Assembly: GCA_934477125.1 (NCBI GenBank) | Contig: CAKSOL010000005.1 | Location: 124,001-188,000 of the forward strand | Direction of reading: 5' to 3' | DNA: 64,000 nt | From: an uncultured Eubacteriales bacterium | Lineage (GTDB): Bacteria > Bacillota > Clostridia > Oscillospirales > Acutalibacteraceae | In this document: piece after piece, positions 1 through 7,389 of the stretch | Position numbering within the stretch: position 1 is the stretch's first letter | Layout: each line of letters starts with the position of its first letter | Translations under genes and position numbers: made by a program | Notes under the pieces: generated by a model | What the model saw: only the letters and a program-made list of their open reading frames with translations | Database searches by the model: none | What the model was told of the DNA's origin: nothing

Positions 1-214
1 GAACAATAAGCTCAATCGGCGGGTCTGGACGGATTTCCGAAAAAATATGAACCGTTCCGCAGCCGGTCAGCCGTTCGGCAATATGCCTTGCGGTACCGGA
101 GCTTTCCATAAAAGCATCGGTTATTATAACAACATTGTCCGCTTTAAGCTTACTTAAAGCGCTGAGAGAGTTTTCTCCGAAATAAATAGTCGGTTTCAGC
201 TTAAATTTCTGCAT
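1..214 (-). CDS. Iron-containing alcohol dehydrogenase, N-terminal part (PduQ/lactaldehyde-reductase type), cut by window edge
   Basis: This partial gene gives about 71 residues from ATG at 214 and continues beyond base 1. The N-terminus has the KPTIYFGENSL start and the VVIITD strand of group III Fe-dependent alcohol dehydrogenases, ending near the RPDPPIEL region. An AGAGG ribosome binding site lies just upstream. It is the last visible gene of the microcompartment operon. In such loci this family reduces propionaldehyde to propanol (regenerating NAD+) or lactaldehyde to 1,2-propanediol; which applies here is inference. The iron-binding His residues are outside the window. Confidence 0.85.
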   Translation of the reverse strand, partial: MQKFKLKPTIYFGENSLSALSKLKADNVVIITDAFMESSGTARHIAERLTGCGTVHIFSEIRPDPPIELIV

Positions 215-259
215 ATATACCTCTGCTAAAATGCGGCAGAAAAGCTGCCGCGATATAAA

Positions 260-1024
260 CTAAAATTCGTATACAACCTGTGTTCCGCGTGCGGCGAAAT
301 AACGCATCCATTCGTCGTTAGGTCTTGTATCGGTTACAACCGTACTCATATCCTGAACATCGGCGAAGTGAACAAACGATACCTTATCAAACTTTGAACT
401 GTCCGCAGCGAGTATAACCTTATCAGCCGCTTTTATAAACAGCTTTTTTATCTGAGCATTGCCCTCGCGCGTATCGGTTATTCCGCGTTCCATATCTATT
501 CCCTTGCAGGACATAACGGCGAGATTTACATTATAGGACGATATAATTTCCTCTGCCTGATGACCGACGAAAGAAAGGGATTCGGGAGCAAAGCTGCCGC
601 CTGTGCAAAAAACGCGCCAGTTATTATTCTGCGGAACCTCCAGCAAAACCTCAACCGAATTGGTAATTAAAGTTATATTCTGCAAATGAGAAATATTCTT
701 AACCGTAAACAGCGTTGTAGTGCTGGCGTCAAGAAGTATATAGTCGCCGTCCTTTATCATACTTCCGATAATTGAGGCGATATATTTCTTTTTATCGACG
801 TTTGTCTGTTTTCTGACCATATAGGGCAGCTCGGTATTTACGTTTTCGTTTTTTATAGCTCCGCCGTAAATTTTTTTGGCAAAGCCTTCTTTTTCGAGTT
901 TTTCAAGGTCGCGGCGGATTGTTTCTTCGGTAACTCCGTACTGCCGGCTTAAATCGCTGACAATAACCTTTCCTTCAAAGGTAAGACGCGCCAGAATTTC
1001 GTTTTTTCTTTCAGCCGGTAACAC
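260..1024 (-). CDS. DeoR-family transcriptional regulator of the microcompartment operon
   Basis: A 254-residue protein, the usual DeoR length. The start is GTG, preceded by AGGAG at good spacing. Residues about 20-57 form the winged helix-turn-helix (VSDLSRQYGVTEETIRRDL), followed by the KIYGGA linker. The rest is the sugar-phosphate-sensing DeoRC domain, with a DxSTTT phosphate-binding segment (DASTTTLFTV) near residue 98. DeoR proteins usually repress sugar operons and are released by a phosphorylated intermediate. Its place between the BMC-T and Fe-dehydrogenase genes makes it the obvious local regulator. The ligand is not shown by the sequence; fuculose-1-phosphate or rhamnulose-1-phosphate are guesses. 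Confidence 0.9.
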   Translation of the reverse strand: MLPAERKNEILARLTFEGKVIVSDLSRQYGVTEETIRRDLEKLEKEGFAKKIYGGAIKNENVNTELPYMVRKQTNVDKKKYIASIIGSMIKDGDYILLDASTTTLFTVKNISHLQNITLITNSVEVLLEVPQNNNWRVFCTGGSFAPESLSFVGHQAEEIISSYNVNLAVMSCKGIDMERGITDTREGNAQIKKLFIKAADKVILAADSSKFDKVSFVHFADVQDMSTVVTDTRPNDEWMRYFAARGTQVVYEF

Positions 1025-1043
1025 TCAATCAACTCCTATTTTT

Positions 1044-1592
1044 TTACAGTATGGAATCCCAAATTCCGCGGTCGGGATTGGCTATAACCGAGCTGTCGAG
1101 CAGCATTCCGCCGTCTCCGACAACATCCTTTGCATGTTCAATAGCGGCTGTTACCGCTGCAACCTCGCCGGTTATCAGCATATAAGATTTACCGCACATT
1201 CCGCGTGCCAGTCTCAGCTCTATAAGCGTTACGTCCGCAGTTTTTGCAGCGGTATCCGCCGCGACTATAATCGACGGCATCGAGAATGTTTCAAGAATAC
1301 CGAGCGACCGCGCATTCTCAACCGGAGAACCGCCGTACATAGCGGAAAAAATTTCCTCAGCCGGATTTCCGAGAACAAAGCTGTCTATAAGCTGCTCTCC
1401 GAGCCTTATTTTAACAGCGTCCACCGCGGCATCCACCGCGCTGAGCTGACCGGTTACGAGAACATAATAATGACCGGGACAAATAGCCGAGGAGGAAAGA
1501 ATTTTAATATCAGAGGTTTTTACCATCATATCCGCAGCAGTTATACCGGCAGATACGGTTTTATATTCAACCATTCCTATTGCTTTACTCAT
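1044..1592 (-). CDS. Tandem-domain BMC-T shell protein, PduT-like (Fe-S pore)
   Basis: 182 residues with two BMC domains: residues about 4-90 and 97-180, the second starting at SLGILETFSMPSII. Such pseudohexameric trimers sit in the compartment shell. Cys38 lies in the pore-loop segment SSSAICPGHYY. In PduT, Cys38 of each chain ligates a [4Fe-4S] cluster at the threefold axis, so the same position here argues for a redox pore. The gene is 12 bases from the PduS-like gene, which fits an electron-transfer pair across the shell. Family assignment is firm; the cluster is inferred from the residue. Confidence 0.92.
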   Translation of the reverse strand: MSKAIGMVEYKTVSAGITAADMMVKTSDIKILSSSAICPGHYYVLVTGQLSAVDAAVDAVKIRLGEQLIDSFVLGNPAEEIFSAMYGGSPVENARSLGILETFSMPSIIVAADTAAKTADVTLIELRLARGMCGKSYMLITGEVAAVTAAIEHAKDVVGDGGMLLDSSVIANPDRGIWDSIL

Positions 1593-1604
1593 TTTTCTTA
1601 CCTC

Positions 1605-2936
1605 TTACGCTTTCTTGCTTATGATAACATAACGCTCTGTAACGGCGGCTATTTTGCCGGATATCGGAGTATGAACAGAAACCGACAGCTTATCCTCCGG
1701 CGCATTGCCTATTACATCGCCGGCTGACACGATATCGCCCTGTTTTACCGCCGCAGCTGCGGGAGCGCCGATATGCTGAGAAAGCATAATTTTCACGCTT
1801 TCAGCCGGCAGCTCCTTTTCGTCAAGCGGAGCGGGAACGTCATATTTGGAAAGACCTAATCTTGCCGTAAGGCGGGACATCGGAACGCGGCGAGCCGAAC
1901 GCATACTGTTGACAGGAGCGCTTTGAGCGGCAGGCGGTTTTATACCGTTTGCCCGCAATCCGCCCTTAATCTCTCCAATAACGGTTCTGGGATTAAGTCC
2001 CTGTCCGCAGGAATACATTTCGCAAAGTCCGCAGGAAGAACAGAAAAAGCTGTCAAGACAAGCGGCTGAGTCGTTAGGTGAACCAACCGAGACCGACCGC
2101 ATAATCTTATGTGGCTCAATAGGCATACCGAGCAGGTTACGCGAACAAAGGTCGGTACACATATGACATTGACAGCAAGCCGCCATAATGCGCTTGAGGT
2201 CAATTTTAACGGGCGTAGTACGTTTAAGGACGATATAAGCGCTTTGTGGCATAACGAGTACGGCGTTTGAGGTCTTGGTAACGACATCATCACGCGACAC
2301 TATACGTCCGGTCATAGGACCTCCGCCTATCAGAACCGGCGCGGAAACAGTTGCTCCGCCCGCCTGTTCTATAAGGGAGCCGTATGTAACGCCGAGAGGA
2401 GCAAGAAGAGTTATCGGGTTTGCAACCGCTCCGGCGATGGTTATATATTTATGCGTTACCGGCGCATTTTCAAAAAGCGCGCGGTAAATATTGTAAGCCG
2501 TTTCAACATTGAACACCGTAACCCCTACCGTTATAGGCAGAGCACCCGGAGCTACTAAACGACCTGTAGTTTCGTAAATTGTTACAACTTCGTCTCCTGC
2601 CGGATATATTTCCGGCAAAAGTCCGATTTGAGCCTTCGGGAAGGACGGCAGCTGAGCCTTAACAGCCTCTACCGCTTCCTTATATCCCGGTTTAATCGCT
2701 ATTATTATACGTTCCGCAGAAACAGCTGCGGCTACTTCGTTAAGGGCTGTAAGAATTTCAGCCGCATATTTTTGTAATACCTGTCTGTGCAGCTTGAGCA
2801 GCGGTTCGCACTCGGCACAGTTTAATATAATTGTATCGGCACGGCTGTCAAGCTTGCCGTATGACGGAAATCCGGCTCCGCCTGCCCCGACAATTCCGCT
2901 GTTACGCAACACTTCTTTTAATTTGGAAAGTTCCAT
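1605..2936 (-). CDS. PduS-like (RnfC-type) flavin/Fe-S NADH dehydrogenase of the microcompartment
   Basis: 443 residues. The N-terminus has the glycine-rich nucleotide-binding loop GIVGAGGAGFPSYGKL of RnfC/Nqo1-type proteins, and a second glycine-rich loop (GGGPMTGR) lies near residue 205. Two ferredoxin-like clusters follow, CxxCxxCxxxC at about 254-264 and a second CxxCxxC group near 297-303. The C-terminus is a barrel-sandwich domain (KQGDIVSAGDVIG). In Pdu compartments PduS moves electrons between NADH, flavin and Fe-S clusters and associates with PduT. Since this locus uses a glycyl radical enzyme instead of B12, a role in NAD+ recycling or in supplying electrons to the activase seems more likely than cobalamin reduction. 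That role is inference. Confidence 0.9.
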   Translation of the reverse strand: MELSKLKEVLRNSGIVGAGGAGFPSYGKLDSRADTIILNCAECEPLLKLHRQVLQKYAAEILTALNEVAAAVSAERIIIAIKPGYKEAVEAVKAQLPSFPKAQIGLLPEIYPAGDEVVTIYETTGRLVAPGALPITVGVTVFNVETAYNIYRALFENAPVTHKYITIAGAVANPITLLAPLGVTYGSLIEQAGGATVSAPVLIGGGPMTGRIVSRDDVVTKTSNAVLVMPQSAYIVLKRTTPVKIDLKRIMAACCQCHMCTDLCSRNLLGMPIEPHKIMRSVSVGSPNDSAACLDSFFCSSCGLCEMYSCGQGLNPRTVIGEIKGGLRANGIKPPAAQSAPVNSMRSARRVPMSRLTARLGLSKYDVPAPLDEKELPAESVKIMLSQHIGAPAAAAVKQGDIVSAGDVIGNAPEDKLSVSVHTPISGKIAAVTERYVIISKKA

Positions 2937-2988
2937 TCAGGGTTACTCCAATTCTGCCTGAGCAAAATTCTAAGCTTTTTCAAGCTGT

Positions 2989-3252
2989 TCAGGTCTCGTT
3001 TATACTGTCTACTATTCCGACGATAGCCGCATCAACCGGGGCGTCGGAAAAATCACAGCCGATTGCGGCACCTCTGCCTAAAGCAACAAGCACCGTTTCG
3101 CCGATACCTGCGCCGACATTATCAATCGAAACAAAACGTCCCGAATCGCCGAAGGATTTATCAATCGGTTCAACAATCATCAGCTTATGACCGACGAGAT
3201 TATCATTTTTTCGGGTGGCAACAACGCTGCCGACTACCTTTGCAATAATCAT
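2989..3252 (-). CDS. Pentameric BMC-P vertex protein (EutN/CcmL family)
   Basis: 87 residues, typical for the family. It starts MIIAKVVGSVVATRKN and has the conserved IDNVGAGIGETVLV and APVDAAIVGIVD segments of EutN/CcmL. Pentamers of this protein cap the twelve vertices of the polyhedral shell, so a single copy in the operon is enough. It is transcribed with the BMC-H genes. No unusual residues were noticed. Confidence 0.95.
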   Translation of the reverse strand: MIIAKVVGSVVATRKNDNLVGHKLMIVEPIDKSFGDSGRFVSIDNVGAGIGETVLVALGRGAAIGCDFSDAPVDAAIVGIVDSINET

Positions 3253-3280
3253 AACAGTTATCCTTTGCAGTTATTATGCC

Positions 3281-3310
3281 GCACGCAGGGACGAAAGCAT
3301 CCCCGCGTGC
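3281..3310 (-). other. Intra-operon hairpin between shell genes
   Basis: Arms GCACGC/GCGTGC are extended by GGGA/TCCC across one A-C mismatch, with an 8-base loop. It lies between the stop of the extended BMC-H gene and the start of the BMC-P gene. There is no following U-run, so it does not look like a full terminator. A transcript-stabilising or processing element behind highly expressed shell genes is plausible. Confidence 0.55.
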
Positions 3311-3324
3311 AGTAAGCCCGAAGC

Positions 3325-3744
3325 TTAGAGCCTCGGTAAAATCTTTTCAACATCGCTGTGAGGACGCGGAATAACGTGAGTCGCGATAATCTCTCCGAGC
3401 GCTGCCGCACGGGCGGAACCAGCCTCAACAGCCGCCTTAACTGCGCCGACATCGCCGCAGACCATAACGGATACGAGTCCCGAACCGATTTTTTCTGTTC
3501 CGACAAGCTCAACATGAGCCGCCTTAAGCATAGCGTCCGCTGCCTCGATAGAAGCAACAAGACCGCGGGTTTCAATCATACCTATTGCCTGTTGTACCAT
3601 AAAAACATTTTCCTTTCGGGTATTAGTAGCCGTTACTTCCTTGGCGGGCTGAACCGCAGCAGCCTTAGCGGCGGCGGCAGTCTTTCCGGATTTTCCGCCG
3701 GCAGCCGGTTTTGCGGCGGCGGAATTTTTCTTTTCGGTTGCCAT
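3325..3744 (-). CDS. BMC-H shell protein with Ala/Lys/Pro-rich N-terminal extension and an internal start
   Basis: 139 residues from ATG at 3744, which has AAGGAG at good spacing. Residues 1-48 are a low-complexity Ala/Lys/Pro/Thr-rich, positively charged tail. Residues 49-139 are a canonical PduA/PduJ-like BMC-H domain, nearly identical in pattern to the 91-residue neighbour, with the KIGSGL pore loop and the THVIPRPHSDVEKILP end. Met49 (codon 3598-3600) has its own GAAAGGAAA site upstream, so a short, tail-less form may also be made. This recalls PduB/PduB', where the longer form links shell and cargo, but here the parent fold is BMC-H, not BMC-T. Two-form expression is inference. Confidence 0.88.
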   Translation of the reverse strand: MATEKKNSAAAKPAAGGKSGKTAAAAKAAAVQPAKEVTATNTRKENVFMVQQAIGMIETRGLVASIEAADAMLKAAHVELVGTEKIGSGLVSVMVCGDVGAVKAAVEAGSARAAALGEIIATHVIPRPHSDVEKILPRL

Positions 3745-3755
3745 AAACTTACTCC

Positions 3756-4037
3756 TTATTCAAGCAATGCCTTGCAATATTCGATCATCTGAACCGTTTG
3801 CTCGCAAGGGCTTGCAATAACATTTTTCGCGGCAACGATGCCGCAGCAGCGGCGGGCGGCTGTCTCAATCGCCTCGGTTACATCCGAAACGGAGCCCTCG
3901 ACGATAACCGTAACCAGCCTTCCGCCTAATCTGCGTTCCCACGCCACAAAGCTGACGGACGAGGTCTTGCACATAATATCGAGCGCATCGACCGCGGCAA
4001 CCACCCCGGAGACTTCAATAAAACCTAAAGACTTCAT
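3756..4037 (-). CDS. BMC-H shell protein (divergent)
   Basis: 93 residues, one BMC domain (SLGFIEVSGVVAAVDALDIM at the N-terminus, GSVSDVTEAIETA later). It differs from the canonical neighbours in the pore loop, which reads RRLGGRL in place of KIGSG, and in its C-terminal helix (CEQTVQMIEYCKALLE). It contains several cysteines, including a CC pair near residue 68. A hexamer with a different pore charge is expected, so it probably passes a different metabolite. Located 11 bases from the extended BMC-H gene in the same operon. Confidence 0.9.
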   Translation of the reverse strand: MKSLGFIEVSGVVAAVDALDIMCKTSSVSFVAWERRLGGRLVTVIVEGSVSDVTEAIETAARRCCGIVAAKNVIASPCEQTVQMIEYCKALLE

Positions 4038-4052
4038 CCGTGATTCACCGAA

Positions 4053-4328
4053 TTAAAGCTTCGGAAGAATTTTCTCAACGTCGTTATGAGGACGCGGAAT
4101 AACGTGAGTAGCGATAACCTCGCCGAGCTTAGCGGCGGCAGCTGTGCCGGACTCAACAGCAGCGTTGACAGCTCCGACATCGCCGCGGACCATAACGGAT
4201 ACGAGACCGGAACCGATCTTCTCCGTACCGATGAGAGTTACCTCAGCGGACTTAACCATAGCATCGGCAGCCTCAATAGCGGCTACGAGACCTCTTGTTT
4301 CAATCATACCTAAAGCTTCCTGTGACAT
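4053..4328 (-). CDS. Canonical BMC-H shell protein (PduA/PduJ-like)
   Basis: 91 residues with the full single BMC domain: ALGMIETRGLVAAIEAADAM, the KIGSGLVSVMVRGDV pore region and the IPRPHNDVEKILPKL end. This is the standard hexamer forming the shell facets. It is closely similar to residues 49-139 of the extended paralogue at 3325-3744, suggesting a recent duplication. A CGGAGG ribosome binding site precedes ATG. Confidence 0.96.
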   Translation of the reverse strand: MSQEALGMIETRGLVAAIEAADAMVKSAEVTLIGTEKIGSGLVSVMVRGDVGAVNAAVESGTAAAAKLGEVIATHVIPRPHNDVEKILPKL

Positions 4329-4367
4329 TTTAAAAACCTCCGTAATAAAATATATTTTTTAAAAATT

Positions 4368-4697
4368 TTAACCTTTTTTAGCCTTGTCAAGCCCTGTCAG
4401 CTTCATCATAGGCTCAGCGCCGTCCGAAACAGAGGCGATGATGTGCTTAGTAACAACGTCTGACACTCTGCGAGCGGCGGCGTCAGCAGCTTCAACTGCA
4501 GACGTTACATTCTCAACGCTTCCGCGGAATTTAACGCAAACTATAAGCGGAACCTTGAGAGAATCCGGATTACCGGGTTTGTTTTTATCGAACGGTTCAA
4601 CAGTAACATTTGCTGCCTTACAGCCTGCATCACAGGCGGCGAACGCAGCAGTCAGTCCGTAAACCTCGATAATTCCGACAGCCTCACCGTTCATCAT
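4368..4697 (-). CDS. BMC-H shell protein with enlarged pore loop
   Basis: 109 residues, one BMC domain beginning EAVGIIEVYGLTAAFAACDA. Where the canonical paralogue has the short KIGSG pore loop, this protein has a longer Pro/Asn/Lys-rich segment (FDKNKPGNPDSLKVP), an insertion of about nine residues. It also has a charged tail (GLDKAKKG). The gene overlaps the preceding dehydrogenase gene by four bases, so the two are translationally coupled. A pore of altered size or gating is inferred; the fold assignment is firm. Confidence 0.9.
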   Translation of the reverse strand: MMNGEAVGIIEVYGLTAAFAACDAGCKAANVTVEPFDKNKPGNPDSLKVPLIVCVKFRGSVENVTSAVEAADAAARRVSDVVTKHIIASVSDGAEPMMKLTGLDKAKKG

Positions 4698-5902
4698 TCA
4701 TTCACTATTGCAATCTTGAGACCCTGCATACTAAGGTTGGTCTGAAGAGCTTCATTTATCTTATCGAGCGGGAACTTATGGGTTATAAGCTTCTGCATCG
4801 GCAAGCCGATTGCCTTAGCACGTTTAAGGAAATCAAAGGTTGTAGCATAATCTCTGAGAGTATATACCCATGAGCCTACAGTCGTTATTTCCTTTGCGCA
4901 GATGTCAAAATGCGGATTTATTGTCGCGTCTCCTCCGTTTATGAAGAAGCCCAGCTCGCAAAGTCCGCCGCCGTTGCGGATGAACTTATAAATATTGCTG
5001 TGAGCCGCCGGAGAACCGGTACACTGAAAAGCAAAGTCCGCAAGATAACCGCCGAATGCGTTTTTAACTCCGTCGGTAAGAGCCTCGATGCCGTTATAAT
5101 CCTTGAAATTAACGGTGCTGTCCGCTCCCATTTCCCTTGCAAAGGCAAGCCGCTTTTCGTTGCCGTCAACAGCTACGATATGCTCAATGCCCATCGTTCT
5201 GAGAACTGCTATACAAATAAGTCCTATCGGACCGCAGCCCTGAACTGCAACGCGGGAATTAAACCGCAGTATTCCGGTTGTTTTTGCTCTTTCAACCGCA
5301 TGCACCAGAACGGCGCAGGGTTCGATAAGAATACGCGAATCAAGGTCAAGGTCGCTGACATTGAAAATCGTAGAGCCGCCCTTAACAACAAGGTAATCGG
5401 CAAACCAACCCTGAAAATGGTTGTTTTCATCGTCGGGCAGAAGTCCGTAAACATCTGCACCGCCGACATTCTGCTTATTAAGGTCAAACATCGTTATATC
5501 CGGATTGTCCTTAAAAATCATACAAGTGACAACCTTATCGCCTATATGCAAATCCTTTCCGGCGCTGTCCTTGCTGACATTTTTGCCCATATGCACGATA
5601 GTTCCCGTTCCCTCGTGACCTAATGCCACAGGAATAAGCGAGAAAGGATCGCGCTTAAACTCATGCGCGTCTGTTCCGCAAACGCCGCAGCCCTCGACTT
5701 TAACAAGAATATCATCATCGCCGAGCGGCGGAAGCGGATATTCCTTAACGTCAAAATGCTCAAGGCTTGTCAGCATTGCAACGCGCGCAGTTTTCGGTAT
5801 CTTGCCGTTTACAGCGGGCGTTGCGGCTGCTGTGGACGTCTGAGCGCCCTTCATATCCGCGATAACCTGCCGCACAATGGCTTCAATATTATCGTACTGC
5901 AT
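4694..5902 (-). CDS. Zinc-type medium-chain dehydrogenase with N-terminal encapsulation peptide
   Basis: 402 residues. Residues 1-19 (core IEAIVRQVIADM) form an amphipathic helix, then an Ala/Thr-rich linker to about 36, then a medium-chain dehydrogenase domain. This helix-linker arrangement is the encapsulation peptide that sends cargo into microcompartments. The catalytic zinc ligands are visible in GCGVCGTDAHEF and LGHEGTG. The four-Cys structural zinc lobe is missing, as in several polyol dehydrogenase-like members. The Rossmann motif is VQGCGPIGLICI. It is likely a compartment-internal NAD(H)-dependent dehydrogenase acting on lactaldehyde, propanediol or an aldehyde; the substrate cannot be read from sequence. 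Confidence 0.88.
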   Translation of the reverse strand: MQYDNIEAIVRQVIADMKGAQTSTAAATPAVNGKIPKTARVAMLTSLEHFDVKEYPLPPLGDDDILVKVEGCGVCGTDAHEFKRDPFSLIPVALGHEGTGTIVHMGKNVSKDSAGKDLHIGDKVVTCMIFKDNPDITMFDLNKQNVGGADVYGLLPDDENNHFQGWFADYLVVKGGSTIFNVSDLDLDSRILIEPCAVLVHAVERAKTTGILRFNSRVAVQGCGPIGLICIAVLRTMGIEHIVAVDGNEKRLAFAREMGADSTVNFKDYNGIEALTDGVKNAFGGYLADFAFQCTGSPAAHSNIYKFIRNGGGLCELGFFINGGDATINPHFDICAKEITTVGSWVYTLRDYATTFDFLKRAKAIGLPMQKLITHKFPLDKINEALQTNLSMQGLKIAIVNE

Positions 5903-5916
5903 TTTTGCTCCATTCC

Positions 5917-5934
5917 GTGCGAAAACCCTCGCAC
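5917..5934 (-). other. Short hairpin between cargo genes
   Basis: GTGCGA and TCGCAC flank a 6-base loop in the 74-base gap between the GlcG-like gene and the dehydrogenase gene. There is no U-run. It could be an mRNA-processing or stability element inside the operon. Confidence 0.35.
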
Positions 5935-5976
5935 TTAAACTGCTTCAAACGGTAACAGCGATTTGCGTTTCCCCGT

Positions 5977-6471
5977 TTAAAAGTTCTGTTCAAAAAACCT
6001 TCTCCCGTATTCGCCGAGAGCGGTATCCTGTTCCTTGGTTCCCCCGCTTACTCCCAAGCCGCCGATTACTTTACCGTCAGCTGTTTTGAGGGGTTCGCCG
6101 CCGCCGAAAATAACAATTTTACCCTGATTGGTAAACTGTATTCCGTAAAGCGAACCGCCGGGAGCGGCAAGAACGCTCAGCTGCTTTGTCGGCATTTTGA
6201 GGGCTGCCGAAGTATACGCCTTATTAACCGCGATATCATAGCTTGCGATAAAGGAATCGTCCATACATTCAACCGCAATCGGGCTGCCCTCTCGCGAGGA
6301 AACCGCGACAACTGCGTTTACGCCCATTTCTGCGGCTTTTTTCTCAACTGCCGCAATAAGCGTTCTCGCAAAGCCGAGTGTCAGCTCCGGACGTCCGGCA
6401 TTTTTGCCGTTTCTTTCGTTCAAAACGTTTTTTACCGTATCCGCTATGATATTCTCAAGCTGTAAATCCAC
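5977..6471 (-). CDS. GlcG/HbpS (PduO C-terminal) family protein with N-terminal encapsulation peptide
   Basis: 164 residues. Residues 1-20 (core LENIIADTVKNVLNE) form an amphipathic helix with a short linker, again encapsulation-peptide-like. The rest is a heme-degrading/PduO-C-like (GlcG, DUF336) domain with ALKMPTKQLSVL, NQGKIVIFGGGEPL and GLGVSGGTKEQD. These stand-alone domains accompany many BMC loci; their chemistry is not settled, with heme or flavin/cobalamin binding reported for relatives. The gene lies 3 bases after the aldolase stop, so it is co-translated with known cargo. Confidence 0.85.
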   Translation of the reverse strand: MDLQLENIIADTVKNVLNERNGKNAGRPELTLGFARTLIAAVEKKAAEMGVNAVVAVSSREGSPIAVECMDDSFIASYDIAVNKAYTSAALKMPTKQLSVLAAPGGSLYGIQFTNQGKIVIFGGGEPLKTADGKVIGGLGVSGGTKEQDTALGEYGRRFFEQNF

Positions 6472-6474
6472 CGC

Positions 6475-7293
6475 TTACTTGCCGAGCTGCTGCATAACCT
6501 TGCGGGTTATTTCCTCGATAAGGCTTGCATCGGCAACCGGAGCGGAATGACCGCCGCTGCAGTTTCCGGAGCAATTACCGATGCAGCTGTGGCAGCTCGG
6601 AAGTCCTGCTTTGGCATTCGGGCAAAGGTCTGCCGGATGCTTACCGGTCATACCGAACTTGCGGCGAATTTCATAAAGGCGCTGAACCTGTTCATCCGAA
6701 AGCTTCTTAGGTCCGCCGAGCATCTTCGACTGATAAAGCAGGCGGGCATAAAATTCAACCGACTCCATCTTATGATAAGCGTTGAGCAGCGAATCGGAAT
6801 ATGAAAGCGCACCGTGGTTTGCAAGCAGAACCGCATCAAAATACTGAAGATATTTTGAAACCGCGTCCGGAATTTCCTCGGTCGAGGGAGTTCCGTATTC
6901 AGCTATCGGAACGCAGCCGAGAGCGATAACAGCCTCCGGCATAATCGGCTCGGTAAGCGGAATACCGGCAATCGCAAAGGAGGTTGCGTACAGCGGATGT
7001 GCGTGTACAACCGACTTAACATCCGGGCGCTCCTTGTAAACGCGCATGTGCATCTTGATTTCGGAGGACGGCTTAAAGCCCTCATTTGCCTGGAGAACGT
7101 TTCCGTTGCGGTCGACCTTGCATATGTACTCAGGGGTCATAAAGCCCTTGCTTACGCCGGTCGGCGTGCAGAGAAACTCATTATCGCTGATTTTAACGGA
7201 AATATTTCCGTCGTTGGAAGCGACCATTCCTCTGCCGTAGATACGTTTTCCGATTTCGCAGATTTGTTTTTTGATTTCGTACTCGGAAGCCAT
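6475..7293 (-). CDS. Class II sugar-phosphate aldolase (fuculose/rhamnulose-1-phosphate type) with C-terminal encapsulation peptide
   Basis: 272 residues from ATG at 7293, chosen for its AAAAGGAG site; an open frame extends 21 codons further upstream without one. Domain: class II aldolase/AraD with GNISVK, SSEIKMHMRVY, the zinc pair HAHP (about 93-95) and ANHGALSY. This family cleaves fuculose-1-P or rhamnulose-1-P to DHAP and lactaldehyde, the entry step of GRM5 compartments. After residue 220 comes a Cys-rich linker (CPNAK, CHSC, GNC, GNC), then a C-terminal amphipathic helix, LIEEITRKVMQQLGK, the usual encapsulation peptide in this enzyme group. It is the first gene behind the internal promoter. 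Confidence 0.9.
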   Translation of the reverse strand: MASEYEIKKQICEIGKRIYGRGMVASNDGNISVKISDNEFLCTPTGVSKGFMTPEYICKVDRNGNVLQANEGFKPSSEIKMHMRVYKERPDVKSVVHAHPLYATSFAIAGIPLTEPIMPEAVIALGCVPIAEYGTPSTEEIPDAVSKYLQYFDAVLLANHGALSYSDSLLNAYHKMESVEFYARLLYQSKMLGGPKKLSDEQVQRLYEIRRKFGMTGKHPADLCPNAKAGLPSCHSCIGNCSGNCSGGHSAPVADASLIEEITRKVMQQLGK

Positions 7294-7372
7294 TTTTTCT
7301 ACTCCTTTTTTATAAGTATCGCTTCCGGCGGAGTTGATTTTTTCCGACGGCTGCAATACAAGATATACTAAA

Positions 7373-7388
7373 ATACCTTTTACGGTAT
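7373..7388 (-). promoter_or_regulatory. Small inverted repeat at the aldolase transcription start
   Basis: ATACC and GGTAT arms (6-base centre) lie immediately downstream of the -10 box, overlapping the expected start of transcription. The position suits a repressor operator. No identical repeat was found at the other BMC promoter, so the assignment is weak. Confidence 0.35.
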
Positions 7389-7389
7389 C

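Noticed and set aside
876..1727. Long plus-strand frame opposite the DeoR and BMC-T genes
   Set aside because: Shadow of two well-supported genes; no ribosome binding site, no recognisable domain.
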